Assembly (NCBI GenBank): GCA_021018995.1
Contig: CM037585.1
Span: forward strand, 67,334,646-67,398,645
Direction of reading: 5' to 3'
Length of the DNA: 64,000 bases
Source of the DNA: Chloranthus sessilifolius
Lineage: Eukaryota; Streptophyta; Magnoliopsida; Chloranthales; Chloranthaceae
The number at the start of each line of letters is the position of its first letter. Within the stretch, counting starts at the first letter, position 1. Made by a program: the position numbers and the translations under genes. Positions 32,333 to 44,003 of this stretch are shown here, piece after piece. The notes below the pieces were generated by a model. The model made no database searches. It saw only the letters and a program-made list of their open reading frames with translations, and was not told the DNA's origin.

Positions 32333-32578
32333 ATGGCGGACGACAAACTCACCGAGTTCCCAAACAAATTTTATCCATTGTGGTTGGACCCCCCACCGCC
32401 TAAGGAGCTGAACTCACTATAATTTCTTTGGGATGAGTACGAAGAGGTCTAGAGGATCATGGCCAAGGAGGAGAAGAAAAAGGAGAAGGGAAAGAAGATG
32501 AAGCAAAAAACCAAACCACCTGCCTCTCCCCCACCATCTTCTCCAAACCCCCCACCACCTGCTCAACACCCATCTCCA
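32333..32578 (+). pseudogene. M1 small post-integrase ORF (MADDK type)
   Basis: Starts with ATG in CCATGGCGG context and runs 82 codons to a stop shared in position with M2. Residues include MADDKLTEFPNKFYPLWLD, PPPKEL, a Lys/Glu-rich stretch and a Pro/Ser-rich tail. The same layout recurs in M2 (57,723) and N (46,271). I do not recognise the family. It occupies the place of the Athila env-like ORF but is much shorter. This copy is broken. Confidence 0.55.
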
Positions 32579-32901
32579 TGATCCTCGTCTCCCCCCACTT
32601 CCTAGCTTACAGTTCCTCTTCCAAAGCAGGTTGAGGATATCCCTGAGCCAGGAGGAAGAACAATTTTGTTTGACAGGATGTTTTGCTTAGATTGTTCTTA
32701 GGTTTATAATTTTCTCTCTTTTTATAATCTATTTGCTTTTGTATCTATAATAAAATATCTTTTCTCGACAATCTGTCACTATTTTGCTTATACGTGTGTG
32801 TAATTCCTTATTCATTTTTGTGTGTTCTATTTCTCTTTTGTAGTTTCTATTTTATAAATTTCTAGGTTTTATACCTGCTGCACAACCATTGTCCTTTGAA
32901 T

Positions 32902-32936
32902 CAGTGAGGGCACTGCTCCTCATAGGTTTGGGGGTG
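32902..32936 (+). other. M1 hairpin plus upstream polypurine-like motif
   Basis: CAGTGAGGGCACTG (32,902-32,915) can form a 5-bp stem with a 4-base loop. It is followed at 32,924-32,936 by AGGTTTGGGGGTG, identical to the polypurine tract just before LTR2 (34,042-34,054), 1.1 kb further on. Confidence 0.7.
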
Positions 32937-32939
32937 TGG

Positions 32940-34054
32940 CATGTTCTGCCAATAAAATAGTTAACCTAAGTGCAACAGATTCAAGTGAGTAAGATAGAAA
33001 CAGAACCATGTTCACCTAAGAATCATTAGAAAAGTGAGAAATTTAAATTTTACAGTCCTATAGGCATTACAAGCTTTTAAATTTTAACTTCTTCATGATG
33101 TGAATACCAAGTAAACTCACTTGTATCAGTACCTAAAGTTAAGAAAAATAATAATGAAGAAGAGTGAGAGAGGAGTCAAGAGGGAAAGTTCATTGAAAAA
33201 ATCAAAATGAAGAGGAGAAGCTAGCCACTTCAAGTATGAAAATTTTGAAAGAAAATTAAAAGGTACGGAACTAAAAAGAGGTGAAGTCATGAATCACCTC
33301 CTTCACTTACTAATTTCTCAATTTTGAATCCCTCTTCAACCTTACATTCTTTATAACCCACTTCATAAGCCACATTACAACCCAGCTATAGACCTTGTGA
33401 TCCAAAGTTAAATGAGCTGTCATGTAGAGACAAGGAGTTATCCCATCTATGGTGAGGACCTGCCAATGATGCCAGGACTTAGGTGCTTTGCCTATGCTCA
33501 TGCTTACAGACCCATTAGGGGGCTGTAACTGCTCTTGAGCTTGAGAGAAAATTAAACCCTCAAGGTCCCTTGTGAAAGTATGTCCTGGTGAGCATTGGTT
33601 CTAATGATTGAATGTATTGGGCATGGACTATAGCCTGAGTTTTGAATTAATGATGAGCTAAGTGTTGATATACATGTGTTGTCTCCCTTGTTGTGAGCTA
33701 ATTGGAAATGTTGTGCACTTAGGTATAGGTTGGATGATTCAATGTCTGTGCTTTTCATGACCAAATTCCTCACAGTTTTATTGAATCAAAGGTTAACTGA
33801 CACTCTGCTTCTTGACAGCTGACTTGATAATGTTGCACCTTTGTTAACTATTTCATTGAGAAGTTTATGCATATCTTCACTGAAAACCCTCAGGAGACTT
33901 CACTCCTCCACTAAGGATCACCTAGGGGTTTAAAAGGCTTGGTACATATGCTAAATGTATCTGTGCTCCCTACGAAAGTGGCATTTTAATTCTTAGAGTA
34001 GTTGTTTTAATTTTTCCTTTGCTCAGGGACTAGTAAAGATTAGGTTTGGGGGTG
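32940..34054 (+). other. M1 3' noncoding stretch ending in polypurine tract
   Basis: No coding region was recognised. It is AT-rich with an A/G-rich part near 33,130-33,290. It matches the equivalent part of M2 closely and of N more loosely. The last 13 bases, AGGTTTGGGGGTG at 34,042-34,054, abut LTR2 and are the plus-strand primer site. Confidence 0.75.
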
Positions 34055-36743
34055 TGTTATTCACTGAAAAGTACCACATTTCACCTCTTAACTGAGCCTT
34101 TGTCGAACCTTGAAGCAGACTAATAACCATTTGTTAAGGGTGTTTTGTAGTTAGCAATAAATATGTAGCTTAATATAAACTCCTTACTTTTTGGCCCAAA
34201 AGAGATAGAGAATGCATCAAAGATGAGAGCTGAGACAAAGCCTGATGGAACACCTTGGTAGTGCTCACCATGGTGACTCATTGTTGTTGATCATCATTGA
34301 CCAAAGCCTAGTAGAAGAATGAAGTTAGCTGAGAAAGGAGGAGACTGTGACAGCAGCAAGTCCAATGCACCAGAGCAGTAAAAGATAGACCTCACAGAAT
34401 TGATGAGCTTCCCCACGAAGCTAAAGATGCAGAGGAAGAGGCCCTCGCGCAGATGTGCCATGTAGTCAGGAGGACACCTGAAATGACCTCACAAAGACCT
34501 CACAGGTTAAAACTCTCAGAATTTGCCCTTGCGAAGCCCTCATAGAGATCATGACTAAAAGCAACCGTGCAAAGAAACCAGCGAGTCCATATGTACACTG
34601 AACAGAATGTCACCTCGTATAGTTCTCGCGTAGCCCTAGATGAGAGAGATGCCCAAAATTCTCTTTACGCAAATCTCACGCACTCTGAAGCCTTACCATT
34701 GACTACATGACTGCAGGAGCATACCTGCATGAGTACTTGGCAAGAAAAAGAGCTTCAGAAGCTCTACTGCGCGAGAAGTCTCGGAACTCTAGATTATCTC
34801 TATCATTGCATTGCAACGCAAAGGAACTGCACAACGAACTGAAGATTCATTGTGCGAGTAAGCACTTCCCACCAGCCAAAGGCAACTCTGTGAAGCCAAA
34901 GTAGCTGCGCGAATAAGCTAAAAGCAGATACCTGCCCCGCGAAGCATGGGCTCTCCACTTCTCAGTTTTAACTGAGACTTTTTAGGAATTTCCCAAGGCT
35001 AGGGCACTCTTCCCGTGGCATGGATTTTGAGGCGCATATCTCCAGGCATTCAAGGGTTGTAATAGTGCCACGGTTGCTGGAAAAATTAGGGTTTATCTCT
35101 TTAGAGCCAAGGCCATTTTAATAGAGTATATAAGCTGTACTTAGAGTTTATTATTTTCATCTTTCCTTCATCCTCTGCCAACTAAGAACTCTTGTATGCT
35201 AGGGTTAGGGTTTGATCACCTCTTTTTCCTATTTTTCTTCTCTCTTAGCTCAACACTTGCTGGATAATCCCACTGTAAGCAGCTAGGTTTAGTTTTGTTC
35301 CAGTCTTGTAATAGATTTTGGTATACATTGATATTCGGGTGAGCAGCTGTGTACAGGCTGCAGCCTGGAGACAATTCATTGTAAATTTTGTATTCATCAA
35401 TGGATTGCCGTTTTCATGCTTAATTAAATCTAAAGATCTTATGGTTTCTTTAGATGTCTATAGGATCCATGTATTTGGGACTAGCCCATTTAGTTTATAG
35501 TAGATCTATTACTTACCATTTGATTTCCCTTGGTTTGATAGCCCAATGGAAAGCATTGCTGGATCTATAGTGAGATCCAAGGAGCTTGGAGGCCTGTGGA
35601 CCATGGTAGTTGCATCATGTTCTTTCTAAGGCCTCTATGGGATGGACAGACCAATGGGATACCCTGTGACCATTGAAGTAGATAGAGTATAGCCCTAAGG
35701 TTATGTCCATTCGCATGTATGAGAAGGATTTTTCTCCTCTGCATATGAGCTTCTAGAGCCTTGTGAGGAGGTTTGTACAGGAACTGGCTCCCCTCTGTTT
35801 TACCTAGCCGACATCAGATGTTAAATCTGATAACTTTATTATTATTATAGCTTGAGGCTGAGACATTGTAGGCCATTTGTAGCAATGACCAGCTGAATCT
35901 AAAGCCTTGTTCAACCTATTGCATCGTCCTTTTTGCGGGCACTAGTGAGCAGTTAGCGTTAGAAAAACACTTAGGATCTTATGAGTTGGATTACCTATGG
36001 ATGTCAGCCAGGTCTATGCCCAGATTTGGGAAGCTTGTAGCACTGGCATTACATAGTTCTATAATAGTATTCATGGCTAGAGTTTGTCCAGTGGCTATAG
36101 AAATGATCGATCCACTCTTTTGGATATGACTAGCGAATTTCTGGTTTAACTAATGGGATTTGACAGACTCTGACGGATACCCTGTGACCATTAGAGTGAA
36201 TAGAGTATAGCCCTAAGAGCGCCCCAAATGGCATGGGTTAAACTAGGAGCTTATACCTTGTTGAGCTTTTAATAATGTCTCAGTAAGGAGCACTTCAGAG
36301 ACAAACTAAATCTGAGTTACATTACTGCATCATTAACTCTACCTCAACCTGCTTACTTCTCATAATTTTTGTATTTTATTTTGGCACACACTACCACCAT
36401 CCTCCTCTTAACCCTTTCTTTATGATAGGGCTATATTTGATTTCTCTGCTTTTAGGATTAATTTAGTATAGTCGTGACACGCAACTCCCTTCCTTTAGGA
36501 TTGCCAGATCTGTAACCAGATCTGGAGGCCTACTATTATAGCCCATTTTGGGTTCTAGATCAATTTCTCTGCGGGTCAAACTCTTACTTATCAAAACTTG
36601 CTACAATGGACCCTGTATCTTGTAGGACTTTGTGTATTTCAGACTTGCTGTGCTGACCCATCTCCAATTCCCCACTCTTGATTTATTCTCTCCACTGTTC
36701 TTACTAAAACATGCAGCAAGAGTCTCGAAACAAGAACAATAAG
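34055..36743 (+). repeat. M LTR2 (shared by M1 and M2)
   Basis: 2,689 bp from TGTTATTCAC to GAACAATA, preceded by the M1 polypurine tract and followed by the M2 primer site. TCGCG-type words lie at about 34,400-34,960, a TATATAAG box at 35,127-35,134, and the two leader repeats at 35,656-35,700 and 36,175-36,217. It therefore acts as 3' LTR of M1 and 5' LTR of M2. Confidence 0.92.
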
Positions 36744-36749
36744 TTTTTG

Positions 36750-36767
36750 GTGCCATTGTCGGGGACT
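36750..36767 (+). other. M2 primer-binding site, with N inserted at its end
   Basis: TGGTGCCATTGTCGGGGA directly follows LTR2. Its last bases are part of the GGGAC target (36,764-36,768) duplicated when N inserted. M2 sequence resumes at 50,933 with the second GGGAC, continuing into the same leader as in M1 and M3 (CCTTGRTCTTTTTAGT). Confidence 0.88.
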
Positions 36768-36768
36768 G

Positions 36769-39318
36769 TTAAGACCTGAAAAGTACCACTTTTCACCCCT
36801 TAACTTAACCTTCGATTAGACCCTTAGCCACCTAATAAGCTCTTATTAAGTGTTTTGTGTAGGTAATAATCAGCAGTGAAATAAGGCCAAGAATCCTGTT
36901 AAGGAGCCTGCTTTGGCACCAGATATCCCTCAGAAGAATGAACTTTGAATCCAGACCTGAAATGAGCCTCGCACAGCTGACCCAAGCTTTAGAGGATTCA
37001 GGAGAAATATGCGTCGCACAGTTCAACTGAGCTTCCCAAGGCTTTACAGCAACCTCTCGCGCAGATGAATGACTAAAGAGCTTCAGAAACTCAAACTCGC
37101 ACAGCTCTCGTGAAGCTTAAGAGTAGAACACATCGCACAGTGTCACGCAGTTCAAAGCAAACCTCTCTCAATCTCGCATATTTCAGGCGGCCGAGGAGAG
37201 AGAGAAGATTCTCGACAAAGTCACAGCCAGTCGCATGAGGATGCAATTATCAGAAGAAGATTGCCTTGCACAGTTCTCACGCCATTCAAGAAAGAAAACA
37301 TCCTGGCGAAGGTAAATCCAATCTCGCGAAGACCAAGTGAGGCATAGAACCTCGCGCAGTTCAGAACTCAGTAGAGCCTCACGAGGTAACTCGCGAAGTC
37401 TAAGTAAAGAGAAGTGCTCGCGAAGTTCTCACGCTGCTGCCCAGCGAAGACCAATCGACCGCGTGACTGCTTGAATTTCAACCCCGCGACACTTGAGACT
37501 GTGTTTTCTATTCAACCTTGCGAAGCCCAATCTAGCGAGAGCACAACTCTCTACCGCGCGACTGACTGAAGAGCAAACCAAGGCAACCTCGTGATGGCTG
37601 AAGCTTCAGTGTCAAATCATCCTACCAAAGGGCAAAGAGCTACCACGCGACAAGTCTGGGAAACTATAGCTACCTAGCGATTCTCTGACCCTAAACTTCC
37701 ATCTCTTCAGCAAAGGACCTTCTGGGTATTTCCAGCGATTAGGGCACGCACTCTCATGCTCAAATCTCCATGCACGTGCCTCGAGGCATCCAAGGATCAT
37801 TATCAGGCCATGTGGCATCATTAAAATTAGGGTTTCCTAACCCTAATGCACTGCCACCCCACTGTTATATAAACCCATACCTGAGCTTAGGTTTAGGCAT
37901 ATGGGAACCCATCTCAGATCATTTTGTCCTTTCTCTTTCTTTTTAGCAGTAAGTAGTTTTCTTTTTCTTTCCTTCTCTCCATAGTCCAGCACTTGCTGGC
38001 TATGCCTTAGAATGTGTTTTTGAATTAGATCAATGGAAGTTCTGTAATAGGATATGTACTTCGTGGGATTGTTGTTTATGTGTGAGATGCTCTGTGCAAG
38101 GCTACTGCCTTGTGATCTATCATCGCTTTTGCTGTGTTTTAAAGCAATGGAGGACTGATTCTAAGGGCCACTCAGATCCAAGTGACCTGTGTGTCTGGGC
38201 TATCATGGTCCTACAGTCTTAGCCCCACCACAGGACCCACTAGATTTGAAATCCCCATGGGAGCTTGAGCTGGTAGCCTTGTGAGCATGGTGGTAGCAGC
38301 GATAATCTTGTTTTGTTTTGGGCTCCGTGAGGAGGGTAACCTCTGGGATAGTCTGTGACCATTTAAGTGGACAGATTATAGCCTTAGGGTGATTCTGATC
38401 CACCGATCCAAGATGGATCCTTCTTCTATACATCTGAGCTTGTAGAAGCCTGGTGAGAGATTGTATAGAGGCAGACTCCCCCATATTTGTATAGATCTGC
38501 CATCAGATGTTGGATCTGATCTGGTTATAGAGATTGTAGGCTGGTGACTGGACCATTGTAGCCTCGCTCAAGCAATGGACAGCTAGATCAAAGGTTGTAC
38601 TCAATCTCTTGCTGGTTCTATGTGTCTGGGCTATCATGGTCCTACAGCCTTAGCCCCACATATAGAACTTTAGAGGTTGAGGTTCCCTATGGATTCTTTT
38701 GTTGGTAGCCTGGATGAAATAGTGCCTGCAATGATTTACTTGTTATGTTTTGACCCATCCCTGGATAGTGGCTCCCCTATGGGATAATTTGTGACCATTC
38801 AAGTGGACAGGTTATAACCTTAAGGGTGGAATTATGGCAGAGTGATGGGTTGGATCCTTTCTCCTCAGAGGTGATAATGTAGCCTCTGGACAGGATTTCT
38901 ATAACATCATATCTAAATCTGAGTTACAAAACTTCTCTGACCTTAGCTCAATAACATACTTCTCACCCTTTTTATACTCATTTTCCATACTCCATCCATC
39001 CTCTCAACACTTTTTGTAGTTTAGATATTAGAATACTTAGAATAAGTGACCTTAAACTCCCCTCCTTCTAAGACTGCCAGATCTGTAGACAGATCTGGAG
39101 AGACTACTAGAGATGGCTCCCTTGGATCTTTAGATCACCTTTCCCTGTGGGACAAACTCTTACTTATCAGAACTTGCTATAAAGGACCCTGTATCTTGCA
39201 GGTCTAGGACTTCTGAGTTGTGCTGGATTCAATTCACCCCCTGTTTTACTCTGTCTTTGATTTTTAAATAACTTTCACCACCAACCAATAATGAAAGCAC
39301 ACCAGAAGTCAGTAAACA
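36769..39318 (+). repeat. N 5' LTR
   Basis: Starts TGTTAAGACC, ends CAGTAAACA. From about 36,990 to 37,700 it has about twenty TCGCG-type words (CTCGCGCAG, CTCGCGAAG and CpG-decayed variants). A telo-box-like inverted repeat lies at 37,826-37,847, a TATATAAA box at 37,866-37,873, and two copies of a leader block after it (38,345-38,388 and 38,781-38,825, each preceded by TCTGGGCTATCATGGTCCTA). The expected transcript start would be near 37,900. Confidence 0.93.
37826..37847. promoter_or_regulatory. Telo-box-like inverted repeat upstream of N LTR TATA box
   Basis: Arms ATTAGGGTT and AACCCTAAT surround a 4-base loop TCCT, a perfect 9-bp inverted repeat about 20 bases before the TATA box. AAACCCTAA is the plant telo-box known from promoters of translation-related genes. 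The same repeat stands in the 3' LTR at 49,452-49,473. Confidence 0.65.
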
Positions 39319-39324
39319 AGTTTT

Positions 39325-39342
39325 TGGCGCCGTGTCGAGGAG
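39325..39342 (+). other. N primer-binding site (Asp tRNA type)
   Basis: Begins TGGCGCCGTGTCGAGG six bases after the 5' LTR end, clearly related to the Athila Asp-tRNA site. The leader between here and gag (39,343-39,642) has no gene. Confidence 0.8.
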
Positions 39343-39642
39343 AGATGATCTATTAGTAGACCCTTAGTTTTTGTATTCTTAGTATTCTTTGCACATGTGA
39401 ATAATTGATACTGTTGACATAATTTTAAACCTTTCTTGCAGATTTGGACAGCAGCAGTGAAGAATAGTTGGACTGCAATTGGAGCTTATCTACCTCTGTT
39501 TGTAAACTCTCTGACTTTTAAAGCTCTGTCTATCTTTCTTAAACAATTTTTTTAGCAGTATCTAGGATAGTTTAAATGTATTCTTTGAATAGCTGTAAAC
39601 TAGTTAGATAAATTTGTTAGTGTACAATTATTCTTTTGCAAT

Positions 39643-41223
39643 GTGCCTGCAAGAAGCTTTCCTTATTGTTGGTGTGCTTGTATGCTAGGGAGGAGATCCC
39701 TCAGCCCTGTTTTAGAGCCTCTTAACCCTGAGTTAGAAAGGGGAAGGAGACTTAGAAGAGACAGGCACACCACAGGAGAGCCCCCAAGTGAATTTGTGAC
39801 AACAATTATGGGTGAAGAACAACCCGGAACCCTCAAGGAGTTGAATGCTCCGGATGACTATAACTCCCCTTTTAGCATTCAATTCCCTGATGTTCAGGGG
39901 AAGTATGAGATAAAAACTTCAATCATCCAGATGCTGTCAGCTTTCTATGGGCTTAACAAAGAGGACCCTTACAAGCATATTGACCAGTTTTTGGCCCTAT
40001 GCACCACTTTTAATATCACTGGTTTGGGACCTGAGGCTACTAGGCTCAGACTCTTTCCCTTCTCTCTGAAGGATAGAGCCAGTACCTGGCTGACCACTCT
40101 TCCCAACAATAGCATTGCTTCATGGAAAGACCTGCAGACCAGATTCCTAACCAAGTTCTTCCCTGAGACCAAAACTAGCCAGTTGAGGAAAGAGATTCTT
40201 GCGTTTGCTCAATCCCCAACTGAGGATTTTAACCAGTCCTGGGATAGGTTTAAAGAGATGCTCAAACAATGCCCCCACCACAAGATCCCTGAGTGGCAGC
40301 TTGTACAAAGCTTCTACAATGGGATTGATGAGAAAAATAGAGATATGGTCGATGCCTCTTGTTGTGGATCCTACATGCACAAGACTGTTGAGGAGGCATG
40401 GGAATTGTTTGAGGTGATTAGTGAGAATGCTTTTCAAAAGCCATCCCTGGCAAGAACTAGTCAGGAATCTGAGTCAAAGGTGGGGCCTGCTGCTAGATCA
40501 AAAGGAAAAGTTTATGAGGTGTCTGGGAACAATGACCTGCAGCTGCAGATGGCAAACCTCTCTATGAAGTTTGATAAATTATAGACTGTGATGCAACCCA
40601 GAAGGGCTGCTCATGTGGCGGAGGCATGTCTGATATGCCAATCCCCACAGCACACAGTGGAGGAATGTCCATCTGCAGGACAATTTCCTGAATTGATGTT
40701 GAAACATGTTGTTGCTGCTCAATCTTATGGCCATCAACAATCTGGGGGCTATAATAGGTAGCCATATGGATACCAGCACCAAAATACTGGTTACCAATGG
40801 AGAGACCACCCAAATCGGAGATGGAAGCAAGACAACTACATGCAGCCCCAGCAGATGTTGGCCTTACCACAAAGGCCACAGCAGCAGTTCAATCAAGGGA
40901 ATGCCCCTAGGTCTACCTTCTAGCACCATCAGCAGCCCCATCAGCAGCAAAATCAGTTGGTCTTACCCCCTTCTCAACTTAGAAATACTTCTTTCGAGGA
41001 CCAGGTCTTGACATCACTGCAAAACCTGGGTTCCTTGACTCAGACTGTGAACTCTCATGGTCAGAGCATCAAGAAGATGGAAGAACAGACTGGACAACTA
41101 GCGAACACCTTAGCCAAAAGAGAAGAGGGAAGGTTGCCCAGTCAACCAGTGGTTAATCCCAAGGGCCAATTTTTGATTGGTGAAGGATCCTCAGACCCTG
41201 AAGGGGATCTTTCATTGAATTGA
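39643..41223 (+). pseudogene. N gag
   Basis: The long open stretch 39643-40584 (313 codons) carries the Athila capsid region: SAFYGLNKEDPYKHIDQFLA, FNITGLGPEATRLRLFPFSL and FLTKFFPETKTSQLRKEIL. The zinc knuckle CLICQSPQHTVEEC (CX2CX4HX4C) is at 40,627-40,668, then a Gln/Pro-rich tail. 40957-41223 is open to a natural-looking end (FLIGEGSSDPEGD). Close to M gag but clearly a different subfamily. Broken at one or two points. Confidence 0.9.
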
Positions 41224-42037
41224 TGATAAGAACTGTGCACCTTTGTATAATATGTACTTTACAGTTTAAAGGAATGTGTAGCAATCTTGTTGGAATCTGA
41301 GTTTAGTGCTTTATGCCTACTTTTATTCCTGTTCCCCTTGTTTGCTAATTTCAAGCGATTGAATGATAATGTAGTATTTGAATGCTTTTCATGATGTGTG
41401 AATTTAATGCCTTGAGAGTATGAGAATTTGTGAATGCTTTATAATGCTTATGGGTGTCCCTGGAAGAGAGTCTGTGAGAGAATCCACCCATAAAGTCAGG
41501 GTAAAAAAGCTGACTAATGGGTGTGTGAATTCTACCTCGGTTAAGCCATCGCGGGTTTCTGAATAATGGGTTTGGTCCCATCTCGCGTTGTTCATAAAGA
41601 ACTACTTTGTTTTGCTGTCGCGAGTTTCAGATATAAGTGGGTGGGCTGCCTCGCGCAGTTTAAAGGAACATCTAATCTCGCGACCCATTCATTCCCAGCC
41701 AGTGAGCGGACATTTTCAAAGCGCGCCGAGCCTCGCGATATTTAAATCCCACCCCGCGCTGCTTTTCCTTACTGTTTTCTCTTTCCTCTCCTACCAGCGA
41801 AACCCTAGATCCCTCTCCTCTCAACCTCTCTCCTTTAGCATCCTGTCTACAGATCATTGTTCACTTTGAAATTTTGGATTTTTGTTCTTAAAGCTTCCAT
41901 CAATAGTTGCTCCCTGCTAAGAGCTCTTGGGATCCACCATGCGTCCAATTAAATAGAACCCTAACTTTTAGGGTTAGACTCAGCTCCTGATATTTCCTTT
42001 CAAAATTTCAACTGCACACTCACCAAGGAGAGTTGTG
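41224..42037 (+). promoter_or_regulatory. N spacer after gag: TCGCG-word cluster, TATA-like box, telo-box repeat
   Basis: No gene. About eight TCGCG-type words fall in 41,545-41,755 (CCATCGCGGG, TCTCGCGTTG, TGTCGCGAG, CCTCGCGCAG). TATTTAAA follows at 41,739-41,746, then a pyrimidine-rich leader and, at 41,957-41,975, an inverted repeat of AACCCTAA around CTT. The ATG of the next ORF is at 42,038. This looks like a promoter and leader carried along with that ORF. Inference from layout and motif content. Confidence 0.5.
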
Positions 42038-43985
42038 ATGGCTCCTAAAAGCGCACCTGTGAAGAGAGCCAGGGACAAGGCCACTGTAGAGCCTACCCCT
42101 AAGAAAGCCAAGCCCTCTACGGCTCAGCACAAAGGGAAGGAGGTGGTTCCTGAGATGGCTGCACCAACACCGGATTATTCTACACCCTCTGAGCTCCTCA
42201 TTTCCATTCCCTTAGAGTCTGAAGCCATTTTCGATATCTCTTTCTTTGAATCAGAGCCGTTGTCAGCACCTGCCATCGAGTTCTTGCACAAGGCTGGTTT
42301 GTTCCCCTTGATGTAAATGATTCCTGCACTAGCCTACCCTAGGTTAGTGCAACTCTTTTACCAACACCTTAGGGTCAGACTAGACACACAAGGGCAGCTA
42401 GGCCTCCTTACATTAGTTGACAATTTTGAGATGCTGCTTAGCCCAGAGTTAATTGCTGAAGTCATGGGCATCCCTGCCAGTTTTGATCCCAATTGCGGCT
42501 ATGGTGCCCCTGTGAGTGCCCCCATTGACACAATTGCCCTGGCCATTACCAGAGGCTTGAAAGCCACAGGGGACTCCATCAGAAGAAGTGATTTGGAGCC
42601 CAAACTGCTGTTCATCGATCAAGTGCTGAGGAAGAATATCTATTGCTCTGGCCATCGCAAGAAAGGAGGACACCAATTGCTGATGCTCTCTATTCCTTCT
42701 CTCTGGGCCATGGATTTAATGTTGCATGGTTGATCTTCAAGGCTATGAAGGATACAATGGTGAAGCTGGGGCTGCAAAAGAAAATCCACACTCTCCCCTA
42801 TGGAAGACTCATCACCAGGCTACTTCTGAGGGGAGGGTACAAGATACCAGTGGGGGAGTTATTTGATGACCTCACTCCCACCACTTTTGCCAAAAGACAA
42901 TGGGGGATCAGTAGAAGTCTAATGGATCCCCAGAAGAAGAAGAAGAAGGCTGAAGCTCAGAATGTTTCCGAGCAGGGAGAGGGAGCTGTTGTGGCAAAGG
43001 CCACCCCTGCCCCCAAAAAGAAGGCTAAAACCCCTGCCCCAAAGAAGGTGGTGCGAGGTTCTGTCACCTCTGCTTCTGCAGCAATCCCTCCATCCACCAC
43101 TCTTGCCTCTCCACTACCTTCTTCACCCATTCCATCTCTCCCTTTCCCTCTTTTATCTCCTTTTTCCATTCCACCTCCCACTATTATCCGTACCTGGGAA
43201 GAAAGTGTTGAACCCCAGGACAACACTCCACCTTCACCCACCATACCTCAATCAACAGCCCCAGTCTCTCCCATAGCATCTGATCCACACCATGACAGCC
43301 CTCCCTTGATAACCTACCTTAAAAAGAAAACCTCTCACACTACCTCTGCCTCATCTTTTCCCACTTCCACCCCCCTGTCCTTCCCACAGACACACCCTTA
43401 TTGACCAACCCTTAGTCCCACCTCTCCATGACCTGGACATTAACCTAGCCACCACTTCAGGGTATCAAGCCTTCATGACCACCTTGCTTGATACCTTGCC
43501 CACCCAAGACATCCCTCTCCCTGAGTCTCCTCTCCCTTCACCACATCATTCGCCAGACCCTTCACCCTCCCCCCCTACCACTTTCCATCATGCCCCCACT
43601 TCCCCTTTCCAACCTGTTCCTTCTTATCCTCATACTCCACCTCAACCAACCTCAGATATCCTCACTCATATCCTTTCCCTCATACATGACCTCCAAACCC
43701 AACTATCCAACACCACACAGACCCAAGCCCAAATGCAAACTGACATAACCACCATACAATCCACCCTTCACACATTGACAAACCCACCAATCCCAACACA
43801 ACCTCCTACCACCCCATTGACCCAACCCCCTTCCACCTCTGACTCCCCAGTTCCAACAGACCCCACCCCCATTGACTTACCTCCATCCTTCCTCCTCCAT
43901 GATACCATACCCGACCACTCCTTTCCCTCTCTCCCTATCCTTCCACCTCTAATACTACCTCCCCCTCACCTCTACTCCTGTACTC
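42038..43985 (+). pseudogene. N Athila-type ORF (putative plant transposon protein domain)
   Basis: The start MAPKSAPVKRARDK is basic. LFYQHLRVRLDTQGQLGLLT, ELIAEVMGIPASFDP and HTLPYGRLITRLLLRGGY match the domain found in plant Athila-type ORFs often labelled putative plant transposon protein. A Lys-rich NLS-like run, a long Pro/Ser/Thr-rich part and a short coiled-coil segment (ILSLIHDLQTQLSNTTQTQ) follow. The protein's role is unknown; it usually follows integrase in Athila, but here it lies between gag and RNase H. At about 43,985 the sequence passes into RNase H. Broken at a few points. Confidence 0.75.
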
Positions 43986-44003
43986 CAAACACCGGACTAT
44001 ACC

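Noticed and set aside
35199-35212. AGGGTTAGGGTTT as interstitial telomere DNA
   Set aside because: Only two units, in an LTR leader near the TATA box, better read as a telo-box-like motif.
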